DNA of 64,000 bases from Fimenecus sp963590415 (GTDB lineage: Bacteria > Bacillota > Clostridia > Oscillospirales > Acutalibacteraceae), in assembly GCA_963590415.1 (NCBI GenBank), contig CAVAPB010000013.1, forward strand, positions 6,666 through 70,665, read 5' to 3'. Position numbers and translations under genes: made by a program. The notes beneath the pieces were generated by a model. The model made no database searches. It was not told the origin of the DNA and worked only from the letters and a program-made list of their open reading frames with translations. Shown one piece after another: positions 40,139 to 49,217 of this stretch. The first letter of the stretch is position 1, and each line of letters starts with the position of its first letter.

Positions 40139-41704
40139 GTGAATGCTATGACAAAGTACAACATCATTCCGAAACCGAATTACTATACCTGCGGCAACAG
40201 CGAATATGCCGTTTCTTCGGGCACTGCGGTTCTTTGCCCCGAGGAATTTGTGGGCGTGGGTAAGTACCTTACAGAATACCTTAAAACAAAGCCTGTTGAA
40301 AACGAGGGCGAAATCAAGTTCAAAAAGATTCCCGAGCTTGAACACGATGCGTACGAGCTTCATATTACAACCGACGGTATTTTGATAAAGGCAAGCACAT
40401 ACTCGGGTGCGCTTTACGGTGCGGTTACACTCAAAATGATACTTATGCAGTCTGAAAAAAGAGACGGTAAGGCATATGTAAAAACCCTTATTATCAAGGA
40501 TAAGCCCGAAAATGAATACAGAGGTCTTATGCTTGATGTCAGCAGACATTACTTCACTGTTGATGAAATAAAGGATTTGCTTGAGAATATGGCTTTCTTA
40601 AAGCTCAATAAATTTCATTGGCATCTTTCGGACGACCAGGGGTACAGGATTGAAAGTAAAATTCATCCCGAGCTCAACACAATAGGCTCAAAGCGTACCT
40701 CGAAGCATCTCAAGGGCTACGGTCTTGAGCATGACAATGTTGAAGAAGCTCGCTATTATACGCAGGAGGAGATAAAGGATATTGTTTCCTTTGCGGACAG
40801 CCTCGGAATTGAAGTTATTCCCGAAATCGACATTCCAGGTCATACGACCGCTATCCTTGCGGCTATACCCGAGCTTTCATGCAAAACAGAGCCTGTCGAG
40901 GTTATGACTATAAACGGCGTAAGCGACGGAATACTCTGTGCGGGAAACGAAAAAACTTTTGAATTTTTGGACGCTCTTTTGGGTGAGGTTACGGCTCTTT
41001 TCCCGTCAAAGAAATTCCATATAGGCGGCGACGAGGCGTTTAAGGGCTACAAGGTTTGGGACGATTGCGAAAAGTGCAAAGCGCTCAAAGCAAAACTCGG
41101 TCTCAAAGACGGCAAGGACCTCCAGATTTGGTTTATGAACAGGGTGGCGGAAATACTTAAAAAGTACGGTAAAACCGCCGTTGCGTGGGATGACTGTATG
41201 GGTGACACTCTTGACAAGAGCATCGAATGTCAGCTTTGGCGACCGAATGCTATCGCTAAAGTGAGAAAAATCGCAACAGAGAGGAATATTATAATTTCTC
41301 CGACATCATATTTCTATTTTGATATAAAGTACTCTGTTCTCCCGCTTAAAAAGGTTTATAACTTCAATAAGGTAAAGGTCGGCTTTACAAGACCCGAGCA
41401 AAGATCTACGGGCATTGAGTGCGAACTTTGGACAGAGTGGATAGACTCAAAGGAGTCGCTTGATTTCTCGGTATTCCCGAGGACGCTTGCCTTTGCCGAG
41501 GTAGGTTGGACGAATATCGAAAACAGAAGATATAAGGATTTCCTCAAACGCCTTGAATGGTTCAAGGTTTATATGAAGAAGAAAAACATAAACTATTCGA
41601 GAGTTTACAAAAAGCATATCGACTTTGACGCCAAGTGTACATATCATCTCGGTGCTGACGGAAAAGAATATGCCATGAGCGAAAAGCTTAAAAGCGCCGA
41701 ATAA
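40139..41704 (+). CDS. GH20 beta-N-acetylhexosaminidase
   Basis: About 521 residues: a GH20b N-terminal alpha/beta domain (YNIIPKPNYYTCG, IKASTYSGALYGAVTL), then the (beta/alpha)8 barrel with EYRGLMLDVSRHY, FHWHLSDDQGYRIES and the catalytic D-E pair in HIGGDEAFKG (about residues 298-299). Substrate-assisted cleavage releases terminal GlcNAc or GalNAc. No signal peptide is seen, so it probably works on imported amino-sugar oligosaccharides or recycled peptidoglycan. GTG 40139 is chosen because AAAGGAA is 8 bp upstream; ATG 40109 and ATG 40148 are alternatives. Confidence 0.88.
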   Translation: MNAMTKYNIIPKPNYYTCGNSEYAVSSGTAVLCPEEFVGVGKYLTEYLKTKPVENEGEIKFKKIPELEHDAYELHITTDGILIKASTYSGALYGAVTLKMILMQSEKRDGKAYVKTLIIKDKPENEYRGLMLDVSRHYFTVDEIKDLLENMAFLKLNKFHWHLSDDQGYRIESKIHPELNTIGSKRTSKHLKGYGLEHDNVEEARYYTQEEIKDIVSFADSLGIEVIPEIDIPGHTTAILAAIPELSCKTEPVEVMTINGVSDGILCAGNEKTFEFLDALLGEVTALFPSKKFHIGGDEAFKGYKVWDDCEKCKALKAKLGLKDGKDLQIWFMNRVAEILKKYGKTAVAWDDCMGDTLDKSIECQLWRPNAIAKVRKIATERNIIISPTSYFYFDIKYSVLPLKKVYNFNKVKVGFTRPEQRSTGIECELWTEWIDSKESLDFSVFPRTLAFAEVGWTNIENRRYKDFLKRLEWFKVYMKKKNINYSRVYKKHIDFDAKCTYHLGADGKEYAMSEKLKSAE

Positions 41705-41724
41705 TATAATTTGAGGGTCAATAA

Positions 41725-43371
41725 ATGGGATTTGGAAACATTGCAACGCTTTTGAGCGGTCTGGGACTTTTACTCTACGGAATAAAAATCCTCGGCGAGG
41801 GGCTTGAACTCGCTGCGGGCGCCAAACTGAAAGTATTGCTTGAAAAAATGACAAGCAACAGGTTTATGGCGGTGCTTGTGGGCTTCGTTATAACAACGCT
41901 TATTCAAAGCTCTTCGACCACCACGGTTATGGTAGTCGGTTTTGTAAACACGGGTATAATGAACCTTACCCAGGCTATCGGCGTTATTATGGGAGCCAAT
42001 ATCGGTACTACCACCACAAGTATTCTTGTTTCGCTCGATATAGGCAAATATGCGCCTGTTGCGATAGGTATCGGCGTATTTATGACGATGCTTACCAAGA
42101 AAAACACCCAAAAGCACATAGGTCTTGCGATTACGGGCTTCGGTATGCTTTTCCTCGGCATGACGCTGATGAAAGAGGCTATGGAGCCGCTTGCAAGCTC
42201 TCCCGTGTTTACAGAATGGCTTATGAACGCAAATAATCCGATTGTCGCAATACTCATAGGTACGGTAATCACTGCGGTAATTCAAAGCTCGGCGGCAAGC
42301 ATCGGAATTTTGCAGGCTTTGGCTTCACAGGGGCTTATACCGCTTCATTTTGCAGCTTATGTCATTTACGGTCAGAATATCGGTACTTGCGTGACGGCGC
42401 TTATTTCATCTATCGGTACAAAGAAAAATTCGAAAAGAACAGCCGTTATGCATATCCTTTTCAATGTGTTCGGTACCGTGATATTCATACTCCTTACAAA
42501 GTTCTTGCCGTTTACGGATTGGATTGAGTCGTTGACGGACAACACAATGATGCAGCTGTCGCTCGTTCACATCATCTTCAATGTCGTTTCAACGATAATT
42601 ATGTTCCCGTTTGCAGACAAAGTGCTTGTAAAGCTTGCCTGTCTTATCGTTCCGGATAAGAAGGACGCCTCGGAGGATGATTTCAAGCTACAGTACGTTG
42701 ACAACCTTATGATAAACACGCCTCCGTTTGCGGTGGCGCAGGTTTCAAAGGAGGTCCGCAGAATGGCGGACCTTGCAAGGCGGAATTTCAGGCTTTCCTC
42801 GGAGGATTTGCTTAATAAATCCTGCGAGCATTTTGATGAGGTTCAGCATACAGAAGAAGTTATCAATTACCTAAACCACCATATTACGCCGATTCTTGTT
42901 AAGATAAATGCGCTTGATTTAAGCTATTCCGACGCAAAATATATCGGGCGGGTTTTCCATGTTATCAATGATATAGAGCGTATCGGAGACCATGCGCAAA
43001 ACTTGGAGGAAGCGGCAAAATCGAGGGTTGACGAGGGAATTGAAATTTCGGACGAGGGCGAGAAGGAGCTTCGTGAAATGTACGAAACCACACTGAAGCT
43101 AATCGACGGCTCAATTGAGGCGTTTACTTCACAGACGCTTGACAGTGAAAAAGCCGATGAGTTGAGCGAGTACGAGTCCTCGGTAGACGATATGCAGACG
43201 AATTTTGAGCAGTCTCATATTGAGCGGCTTAACGCACACAAATGCAATACAAGGGCAGGAATGCTCTTTATAAATACAATTACGGACTTCGAGCGTGTTG
43301 CCGACCATGCGACGAATATTGCATGGAGCGTCAGCAAGAAGCCCCAAAACGAAACAAATCAAGGAGATTAA
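41725..43371 (+). CDS. Na+/phosphate cotransporter with PhoU domain (second copy)
   Basis: This 548-residue protein is a paralogue of the copy at 27.5 kb: LIQSSSTTTVMVVGFVN and VIQSSAASIGILQAL in the two membrane repeats, GANIGTTTTSIL, and a C-terminal PhoU-like bundle with ERIGDHAQNLEEA and ERVADHATNIAW. There is no Pho-box-like repeat upstream; it follows GH20 by 20 bp and is co-transcribed with the DegV-type gene. It may be constitutive or have a different ion preference. RBS GAGGG. Confidence 0.92.
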   Translation: MGFGNIATLLSGLGLLLYGIKILGEGLELAAGAKLKVLLEKMTSNRFMAVLVGFVITTLIQSSSTTTVMVVGFVNTGIMNLTQAIGVIMGANIGTTTTSILVSLDIGKYAPVAIGIGVFMTMLTKKNTQKHIGLAITGFGMLFLGMTLMKEAMEPLASSPVFTEWLMNANNPIVAILIGTVITAVIQSSAASIGILQALASQGLIPLHFAAYVIYGQNIGTCVTALISSIGTKKNSKRTAVMHILFNVFGTVIFILLTKFLPFTDWIESLTDNTMMQLSLVHIIFNVVSTIIMFPFADKVLVKLACLIVPDKKDASEDDFKLQYVDNLMINTPPFAVAQVSKEVRRMADLARRNFRLSSEDLLNKSCEHFDEVQHTEEVINYLNHHITPILVKINALDLSYSDAKYIGRVFHVINDIERIGDHAQNLEEAAKSRVDEGIEISDEGEKELREMYETTLKLIDGSIEAFTSQTLDSEKADELSEYESSVDDMQTNFEQSHIERLNAHKCNTRAGMLFINTITDFERVADHATNIAWSVSKKPQNETNQGD

Positions 43372-43372
43372 A

Positions 43373-44260
43373 ATGAGCGATTTTATTATTTCCTGCTGTT
43401 CGACAGCAGACCTTTCAAGAGAATTCTTGAAAGAAAACAACATTGAGTACACCTGTTTCCACTTCAATCTTGACGGAAAAGAATATCCCGACGATTTGGG
43501 TGAGTCTATGCCCATTTCCGAGTTTTATAATAAGATGGCGCAGGGCAGTCAGCCGACAACCTCGCAGGTAGGCGTGGGTCAATATGTCGACTTCTTTGAG
43601 AAGTTCATAAAAGATGGTAAGGCGATTCTTCACATTTCTCTTTCCTCCGGAATTTCGGGAACATACAATTCTGCATTGCTTGCACAGCAGGAAATTTTTG
43701 ACAAATATCCTGACGCCAAGCTTACCGTAGTCGATTCGATTTCCGCATCTTCGGGTTACGGACTTTTGGTTTCGCTTGCGGCTGATATGAGGGCAGAGGG
43801 AAAGTCATACGAAGAAACGATTGAATTTGTTGAAAAATATAAGCACAATATTCACCATTGGTTTTTCTCGACAGACCTTACAAGCTATATTCGCGGCGGC
43901 AGAGTATCTGCGGCGGCAGGCTGGTTCGGTACGCTTCTTCACATTTGTCCGCTTTTAAGAGTTGACGATGCAGGCAGACTTATTCCCGTTGAAAAATGCA
44001 GAGGTAAAAACAAGGTTGTTTCAGCCATTGTTGATAAGATGGTACAGCTTGCCGACAACGGAACGGATTATGACGGCAAGTGCTTTATTTCAAATTCCGC
44101 TTGTATGGATGATGTCAACGCTGTTATCACCGAAATTGAAAAGAGATTTCCAAAGATGAAGGGTAAGGTCAAGGTGTTTGACATCGGTACGGTTATCGGA
44201 GCGCATACGGGACCCGGCACGGTAGCTCTCTTCTTCTGCGGTGCACCGAGAGAAAAATAA
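43373..44260 (+). CDS. DegV family fatty-acid-binding protein
   Basis: This 295-residue DegV fold shows CSTADLSREFLKENNI, TSQVGVGQYVDFFEKF, the conserved ISLSSGISGTYNSA segment whose serines bind the lipid carboxylate, and GPGTVALFFCG at the C-terminus. DegV/FakB proteins present fatty acids to the kinase FakA. No fakA is nearby, so the lipid partner is unknown. ATG 43373 follows AAGGAGATTAA, one base after the previous stop. Confidence 0.9.
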   Translation: MSDFIISCCSTADLSREFLKENNIEYTCFHFNLDGKEYPDDLGESMPISEFYNKMAQGSQPTTSQVGVGQYVDFFEKFIKDGKAILHISLSSGISGTYNSALLAQQEIFDKYPDAKLTVVDSISASSGYGLLVSLAADMRAEGKSYEETIEFVEKYKHNIHHWFFSTDLTSYIRGGRVSAAAGWFGTLLHICPLLRVDDAGRLIPVEKCRGKNKVVSAIVDKMVQLADNGTDYDGKCFISNSACMDDVNAVITEIEKRFPKMKGKVKVFDIGTVIGAHTGPGTVALFFCGAPREK

Positions 44261-44284
44261 AGTACAGCTTACAGCGATACATAA

Positions 44285-44319
44285 AAACGACCCGAAGGAA
44301 ATTTTCCTTCGGGTCGTTT
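44285..44319. terminator. Bidirectional terminator
   Basis: AAACGACCCGAAGGAAA / TTTCCTTCGGGTCGTTT, a perfect stem. It separates the DegV gene (+) from the PHP gene (-). Confidence 0.8.
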
Positions 44320-44332
44320 GCGTAATTAAGCA

Positions 44333-45007
44333 TTACAGTATCAGCTCGTAATTGCGGCTTCTGAGTGTCGATAACAGGTCTGCGTTGGTTTTTATTTCGC
44401 TTTCGGTTATAATTCCGCCGTGTGCGACATCGTCAATTTGATGATAATCGGAGCCCGAGCTTTTGAGCAGACCGTATTTGTCAGCCAATTCCATAGCCTT
44501 GTCATTGTGTGAATCTTGACGGACGCAGCCGTTGTGAACTTCAACTCCGTCAAGCAGGCTTGCAGGTACTCTGTCCATATCCTTGCGAAAAGGGTGTGCC
44601 TGAAATATCAAAAGCCCGTTTTTGTGCACAAGTTCAGAAAATGAGCCGATGTTCATATTTATCAAATCGCCGTTGTTTCTCAAAAAATTCTCGGTTACAC
44701 CGAAAACAAGGTAATCGTTGGCGCTCTTGCAGTCAAAACGCATTTCCATACCGAGCAGTATGTTTATTCTGCCTTTTGCCGCTTCCTTTGCGGCATTGTA
44801 GCCGAGCATAAATACATCTATTTTGTCGTCCCACGACATATTATCATAATCGTATCTGAAATATGTGTGCGTGCTTAAATGGTCGGTTATGACAACGGTT
44901 TTGTAGCCTGCGCCTATATATCCCTCGACAAGCTCTTTTGCCGTCGCCTTGCCGCAGTTGCTCGTTTCAGCCGTATGTGCGTGAAGTTCTGTTTTGAAAG
45001 TGTTCAT
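44333..45007 (-). CDS. PHP domain metal-dependent phosphoesterase
   Basis: This 224-residue protein has TELHAHTAETSNCGK with the HxH metal pair near the N-terminus, VVITDHLSTH, the internal FQAHPFR motif, and SGSDYHQIDDVAHGG near the end, covering the PHP metal ligands. Related stand-alone PHP proteins are exo/endo phosphoesterases or histidinol-phosphate phosphatases; the substrate is not evident. It is a single gene, divergent from the cobalamin-regulated pair. Confidence 0.88.
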   Translation of the reverse strand: MNTFKTELHAHTAETSNCGKATAKELVEGYIGAGYKTVVITDHLSTHTYFRYDYDNMSWDDKIDVFMLGYNAAKEAAKGRINILLGMEMRFDCKSANDYLVFGVTENFLRNNGDLINMNIGSFSELVHKNGLLIFQAHPFRKDMDRVPASLLDGVEVHNGCVRQDSHNDKAMELADKYGLLKSSGSDYHQIDDVAHGGIITESEIKTNADLLSTLRSRNYELIL

Positions 45008-45084
45008 TCTCGGTCACCTCTCGGATATTATAAGACAAAAAGCCCTGTGTGTCGATATTTTTATAATAATATTTGCCCGAAATA

Positions 45085-45112
45085 TTGAAATATTTCTGTT
45101 TTGTGGTAAAAT
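45085..45112 (+). promoter_or_regulatory. Promoter of the cobalamin-riboswitch operon
   Basis: TTGAAA (45085-45090), 16-bp spacer, TAAAAT (45107-45112). The start point is near 45119, before the riboswitch. Confidence 0.6.
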
Positions 45113-45169
45113 TAAACGGTAAATCGTATGCTTATCGGGAAAGCAGACGGTTTATTTGGTAAAATGTTC

Positions 45170-45365
45170 TTTGGTTTTGTATGTGCCTTTGTGCGTACGG
45201 ATTAAAAGGGAATACGGTGAGATGCCGTAACAGCCCCCGCTACTGTATGGAACAGCGTTTGCCTATATGCCACTGCGAAAGCGGGAAGGCGGCAAATGTG
45301 TATGTCCGAGTCAGGAGACCTGCCTTAGAACCGCAAATCTCTTTCGGTGGGAAAGCAGGATGTGC
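45170..45365 (+). promoter_or_regulatory. Cobalamin (B12) riboswitch
   Basis: The canonical blocks are in order: AAAAGGGAATACGGTG, ACAGCCCCCGCTACTGTA (the B12 box core), GCCACTG with GCGGGAAGGCGG, GTCCGAGTCAGGAGACCTGCC, cited here as CCGAGTCAGGAGACCTGCC. The aptamer binds adenosyl- or related cobalamins, and binding generally lowers expression. The downstream surface proteins are therefore predicted to be made when B12 is scarce. Confidence 0.95.
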
Positions 45366-45398
45366 ATATAAAGTTTTAACCTTCTTTATTTGTACTTT

Positions 45399-45431
45399 GA
45401 GCGGACCGCTGTGCGTGTCCGCCTCTTTTTT
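45399..45431 (+). terminator. Expression-platform terminator of the cobalamin riboswitch
   Basis: GAGCGGAC / GTCCGCCTC (one bulged base) with a 10-nt loop, then six T, just before the ribosome site of the first gene. Confidence 0.75.
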
Positions 45432-45458
45432 GTTGAAAGAATATCATTGGAGGTAAAA

Positions 45459-46616
45459 ATGAAAAAGAAATTCAACAAAGTACTTTCGGGTATTCTTGCA
45501 GTTGCAATGCTCTTCTGTGTGCTTGCAACTCAGGCTTCCGCGCAAAGCGTTGACAGTGAAATCAACGGACTTGTTTCCTGGCTTGCAAACAGCGAGAAAA
45601 CGGGCTTTGATTTTGATGATACATCTGCGCTTGATACGGATGTTTTGTGGACAGTTCTCGTTCTTTCTAAGGCGGGAAACACAACGGCATATCCCGAATT
45701 CAAAAATTACATTAACACGATAGTTCAGGAAAAGTATTCAACTCTTACGCCTGCAAATTTTGCTTTGCTTTATCTTGCGGCGGATGCCAACGGTCTTGAT
45801 ACCGCAAATATCGGCGGTCACGATATGCTCGCAGCTCTTAAAGCGGTTGATTACACATCGCAGACCTATCTCAGCAGTCTTTATTATCCGCTTATAGCTC
45901 TTGATTATAAAGAAACTCCCGAATACAGCGGTGTAAGAAAAGCTGCTATCGATACAATCCTTGCAGCTCAGCAGGATGACGGCGGTTTCCCGTGGTGCTC
46001 GGTTGATATGGGTTACGGTATTTCTTCCGACCCCGACACAACCTCTTTCGTGCTTCAGGCGCTTGCCGATTTCAAATCGGTTCCCGAGGTTGCAACCGCT
46101 ATTGATAAAGCGTATGCTTATCTCGAGACTCAGAAATTTGCAGACGGTTCATACGGTTATGTTGCTTGGTCGTCTCCTTCGGCAGAGTCAACCGCACAGG
46201 CAATTATAGCGAAAAATTGTCTCTGTAAGGACTGCGACGACTCCGTAACTGCGCTTAAAACATATATTAATGCTGAAACAGGCGGTGCAAAGGATTATAC
46301 GGGTAATGACAACACAATGACCTCATATCAGACCTTGCTTGCTCTTCTTGATGTTAAGAGCCATGCGGCAGGCGGTAAAGGCATTTACAAATATGTTGCT
46401 CCCGTTGTCGAGGAGAGCTCGACAGACCCTGAAACAACAACTGCCGAGAGCGCAACGGCGGCAGAGATAACTTCCAAAGCTGCCGTTACAAAGGCATCGG
46501 GTGAAAAGGTTAATATCCCGAGAACAGGCGGTAATGCCGCAATGTCGGTATTTGTAAGTCTTGCACTTGTAACAGGCGCAGCGGCACTTGTTATAAGAAA
46601 AAAAGATGAAGACTAA
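45459..46616 (+). CDS. Secreted alpha/alpha-barrel (prenyltransferase-like) protein with IPRTG sorting signal
   Basis: This 385-residue protein has a signal peptide (cleavage probable after ASA, residue 28). The mature part repeats helical units with QQDDGGFPW and QKFADGSYGY, the prenyltransferase/squalene-cyclase-type alpha/alpha barrel. This is also the fold of the large domain of vertebrate intrinsic factor and transcobalamin. A Thr/Glu-rich linker leads to NIPRTGG, a hydrophobic helix and a KKDED tail, the layout of a sortase substrate with a variant LPXTG. It lies directly behind a cobalamin riboswitch and is coupled to a DUF4430 lipoprotein; together they are inferred to bind B12 at the cell surface. 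ATG 45459 follows TTGGAGG. Confidence 0.82.
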   Translation: MKKKFNKVLSGILAVAMLFCVLATQASAQSVDSEINGLVSWLANSEKTGFDFDDTSALDTDVLWTVLVLSKAGNTTAYPEFKNYINTIVQEKYSTLTPANFALLYLAADANGLDTANIGGHDMLAALKAVDYTSQTYLSSLYYPLIALDYKETPEYSGVRKAAIDTILAAQQDDGGFPWCSVDMGYGISSDPDTTSFVLQALADFKSVPEVATAIDKAYAYLETQKFADGSYGYVAWSSPSAESTAQAIIAKNCLCKDCDDSVTALKTYINAETGGAKDYTGNDNTMTSYQTLLALLDVKSHAAGGKGIYKYVAPVVEESSTDPETTTAESATAAEITSKAAVTKASGEKVNIPRTGGNAAMSVFVSLALVTGAAALVIRKKDED

Positions 46617-47307
46617 ACTTCTTGCTCTTTTGCTTGCAGTACTGTTTCTTTTAAGCGCCTGCGGAAAAAACGATATTTCCGCTGAGCCCTCAGAAACATG
46701 TACTGCGGCAGAAAGCGAATATACAAGCGAGATGCCGTCTGCCGAAGAGACGCAAGTCGAAATCGCGGCAGATGCCGGCACTTCGCAGCCAACACAGGGA
46801 CAGACAAAATCACAGGCTTCGCCGTCTCCCGAAACGGCTCAACCTGCTGAACCAACAACCTCTGCACCGCAGCACATTGAATTGACGCCTGTGCCGACAA
46901 CCTCGGCTCAACAGGCAAACACACCGGAAAATGAAAAAATCAATGTTACATTTTCCGTGGAATGTCATAATGCCATAAACTACGGCATTTTGTCACAGGG
47001 CTCTTTTGCACAGGTTCTGCCTGCGGACGGCATAATTCTCCATACTTCTTCGATAGAGGTCAAAAACGGAGAGAGCGTTATGTCGGCGCTTAAAAAAATT
47101 CTGAAAGAAAATCGTATAACCTACAGTATCGCTTCAGGCGGATATGTAAGGACAATAAGCGGACTTTCTGAATTTGATTGCGGACCGTACAGCGGATGGA
47201 TGTACAAGGTAAACGGTAATTTCCCGAATGTCTCAACCAAAAGCTACCCTCTGCGTGAGGGCGACAGGGTTGAATTTGTCTATACCTGTAATATGGGCGA
47301 TGTATAA
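46606..47307 (+). CDS. DUF4430 (transcobalamin beta-domain-like) lipoprotein
   Basis: This 233-residue protein has a lipoprotein signal with lipobox LSAC (Cys19), then a Ser/Thr/Pro/Glu-rich unstructured linker (to about residue 108), then a compact beta domain with VKNGESVMSALKKIL, RTISGLSEFDCGPYSGWMYKV and VNGNFPNVSTKSYPLREGD. This matches DUF4430, which resembles the small C-terminal domain of transcobalamin and intrinsic factor. The start overlaps the end of the barrel gene by 11 bp and has no good ribosome site, so translation is probably coupled. It shares cobalamin-riboswitch control and is inferred to close over B12 with the barrel protein. Confidence 0.85.
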   Translation: MKTKLLALLLAVLFLLSACGKNDISAEPSETCTAAESEYTSEMPSAEETQVEIAADAGTSQPTQGQTKSQASPSPETAQPAEPTTSAPQHIELTPVPTTSAQQANTPENEKINVTFSVECHNAINYGILSQGSFAQVLPADGIILHTSSIEVKNGESVMSALKKILKENRITYSIASGGYVRTISGLSEFDCGPYSGWMYKVNGNFPNVSTKSYPLREGDRVEFVYTCNMGDV

Positions 47308-47319
47308 ACAGATTGATTG

Positions 47320-47350
47320 AGGCGGTACGGCTTTCGTGCCGCCTTAATTT
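47320..47350 (+). terminator. Terminator of the B12-binding pair
   Basis: AGGCGGTACG / CGTGCCGCCT (one wobble) with loop GCTTT, followed by TAATTTG. The T-run is short. Confidence 0.65.
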
Positions 47351-47460
47351 GTAAACAAAATGTAAAAAATGCGCGACAGAGTGTATGATGTGTTGTTTTT
47401 TGCGGGCGATTTGTGGTATTATATATTGAAATTGTAAAAACAACTTTTGCGAGGAATAAT

Positions 47461-48324
47461 ATGTATATCAATGAAATATTAAAAAGCGGTGAAATTTCAA
47501 CATCCTTTGAGGTCTTTCCGCCCAAAAACAACGCTCCGTTTGAACCGGTACTGAAATCGGTTGAAAAACTCTCGCTTCTCAAACCGGATTTTATCAGCGT
47601 AACATACGGTGCAGGCGGCGGCACTTCACAAAACACACCGCGGATTGCGTCGTATATTCAAAACGAGCTTCACACACCGTCAATGGCGCACCTTACCTGC
47701 GCTTCATCCACCAAGGAGGAAATAGACTGCATCCTTGCAGAGCTCAGGGACAAAGGAATTGACAACATTTTGGCTCTTCGTGGCGATTTGCCCGAGAACT
47801 ACAATCCCGACGACACGAATTATTATAAATACGCTTCACAGCTTGTAGAGAGAATATTGGAATTCGGCGGCTTTTCCGTCGGTGCGGCTTGCTATCCCGA
47901 GGGGCATGTTGAGTCGAAAAATTCCGGTGAGGATTTAATGCATCTTAAAGAAAAGGTGGATTGCGGCGCGCAGTACCTTGTAACGCAAATGTTTTTTGAT
48001 AATACTGCGCTTTACAGCTTCCTTTACAGAGCGTTGAAGGTTGGTATTGATGTTCCCGTTATTGCAGGAATTATGCCGATTATGAATTCGGCGCAAATTA
48101 AAAGAAGCTGTGCTCTTTCCGGTGCTACTCTTCCGTCAAGGTTCAAAATTATGCTTGACAGGTTTTCCGATGACCCCGTATCTCTTCAGCAGGCAGGCAT
48201 TGCGTACGCAACAGAGCAAATAATTGACCTTATTGCTAACGGCGTAAACGGCATCCATATTTACACCATGAACAAGCCCGAGGTTGCGGGGGCTATAATG
48301 AACAATCTTTCTTCAATTCTTTAA
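47461..48324 (+). CDS. metF: 5,10-methylenetetrahydrofolate reductase
   Basis: This 287-residue protein has the MTHFR barrel start STSFEVFPPKNNAPF, the active-site ISVTYGAGGG, LALRGDLP, QMFFDN and VPVIAGIMPIMN. It reduces methylene-THF to methyl-THF with a flavin; the methyl group then goes to methionine synthase (which is B12-dependent in the MetH form) or to the acetyl-CoA pathway. The nearby B12-responsive pair makes a functional link attractive but unproven. ATG 47461 follows GCGAGGA. Confidence 0.95.
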   Translation: MYINEILKSGEISTSFEVFPPKNNAPFEPVLKSVEKLSLLKPDFISVTYGAGGGTSQNTPRIASYIQNELHTPSMAHLTCASSTKEEIDCILAELRDKGIDNILALRGDLPENYNPDDTNYYKYASQLVERILEFGGFSVGAACYPEGHVESKNSGEDLMHLKEKVDCGAQYLVTQMFFDNTALYSFLYRALKVGIDVPVIAGIMPIMNSAQIKRSCALSGATLPSRFKIMLDRFSDDPVSLQQAGIAYATEQIIDLIANGVNGIHIYTMNKPEVAGAIMNNLSSIL

Positions 48325-48335
48325 GAGGTGATTTT

Positions 48336-49217
48336 TTGTTCGGCTATGTCAAGCCCGATAAGCCGGAGCTGAAAATTAAAGATTTTGAAACCTACAAGGC
48401 GATATATTGCTCGCTTTGTAAGACATTGGGCAAGGAATACGGTCTGCTTGCAAGATTTTTGCTCACATACGACGCAACCTTCTATGCGATTTTCAGAAAG
48501 ACAGTATTTCAGTCAGCGCCCGATTGCGCCCACAAGGGCGTTTGCAGGTTCAATCCGCTTAAAAAGTGTAATTACATTGAGACGGACGGCTGTCTCAAGG
48601 ACGCCGCCGCTCTGACGGTAATTATGTTTTACTATAAGGTGCTTGACAATTTACACGACGGAAAATTCCCGAAAAAGCTTCTTTCATGCCTTGTTTATCC
48701 GTATATTAAAATAAAGTTTAACAAAGCCGTAAAAAAATATTCAAATTATGATGCTATAATAAAATCGTCAATTGAGGAGCAGGCGAGAGTCGAAAATGAG
48801 AGGACCGACAGCATTGACATGGCGGCTCATCCCACAGCCCTTTCGCTTCAAAAAATATTTTCCGACGGTATCGAAAACGAAACGCAGAGGCGTGTAGCCG
48901 AAAGAGTGGGCTATTGCCTCGGCAGATGGGTGTATTTAACCGACGCTTTTGACGACCTTGAGGACGACCTGAAAACAGGCTCGTATAACCCGTTTACTCA
49001 AAAATATAAGCTTGATAAGTCCTATCTTACAAATAAAAATTCCGATATTGAAAACGATATTATCAAGTCAATTCGACTTACCGCCAACGAAACGGGGCTT
49101 GCTTTGGAGTTGCTTGACAAAAACTGCTATAAGCCGTTGATTGAAAACATCATTTTTGACGGTATGGAATCGGAGCTTGTGAAAATAATAAATAAAAAAA
49201 GAGGTGATTTGAAGTGA
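48336..49217 (+). CDS. DUF5685 family protein
   Basis: This 293-residue protein begins FGYVKPDKPELKIKDFETYK, split here for brevity, and continues with a Cys-containing segment YCSLCKTLG, then CAHKGVCRFNPLKKC and a further Cys, arranged like a metal site. The rest is helical, with a DDLEDDLK acidic motif at about residue 207 that recalls trans-isoprenyl synthase-like folds. The family (DUF5685) has no assigned function. It starts at TTG 48336 after AGAGGTGA. The end overlaps the J-like gene by 4 bp (GTGA), so the two proteins are probably produced together. Confidence 0.7.
   Translation: MFGYVKPDKPELKIKDFETYKAIYCSLCKTLGKEYGLLARFLLTYDATFYAIFRKTVFQSAPDCAHKGVCRFNPLKKCNYIETDGCLKDAAALTVIMFYYKVLDNLHDGKFPKKLLSCLVYPYIKIKFNKAVKKYSNYDAIIKSSIEEQARVENERTDSIDMAAHPTALSLQKIFSDGIENETQRRVAERVGYCLGRWVYLTDAFDDLEDDLKTGSYNPFTQKYKLDKSYLTNKNSDIENDIIKSIRLTANETGLALELLDKNCYKPLIENIIFDGMESELVKIINKKRGDLK

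Noticed and set aside
27529..43371. Two Na/Pi-PhoU genes as a recent duplication
   Set aside because: They differ in most positions and in upstream signals; they look like old paralogues, not a fresh copy.
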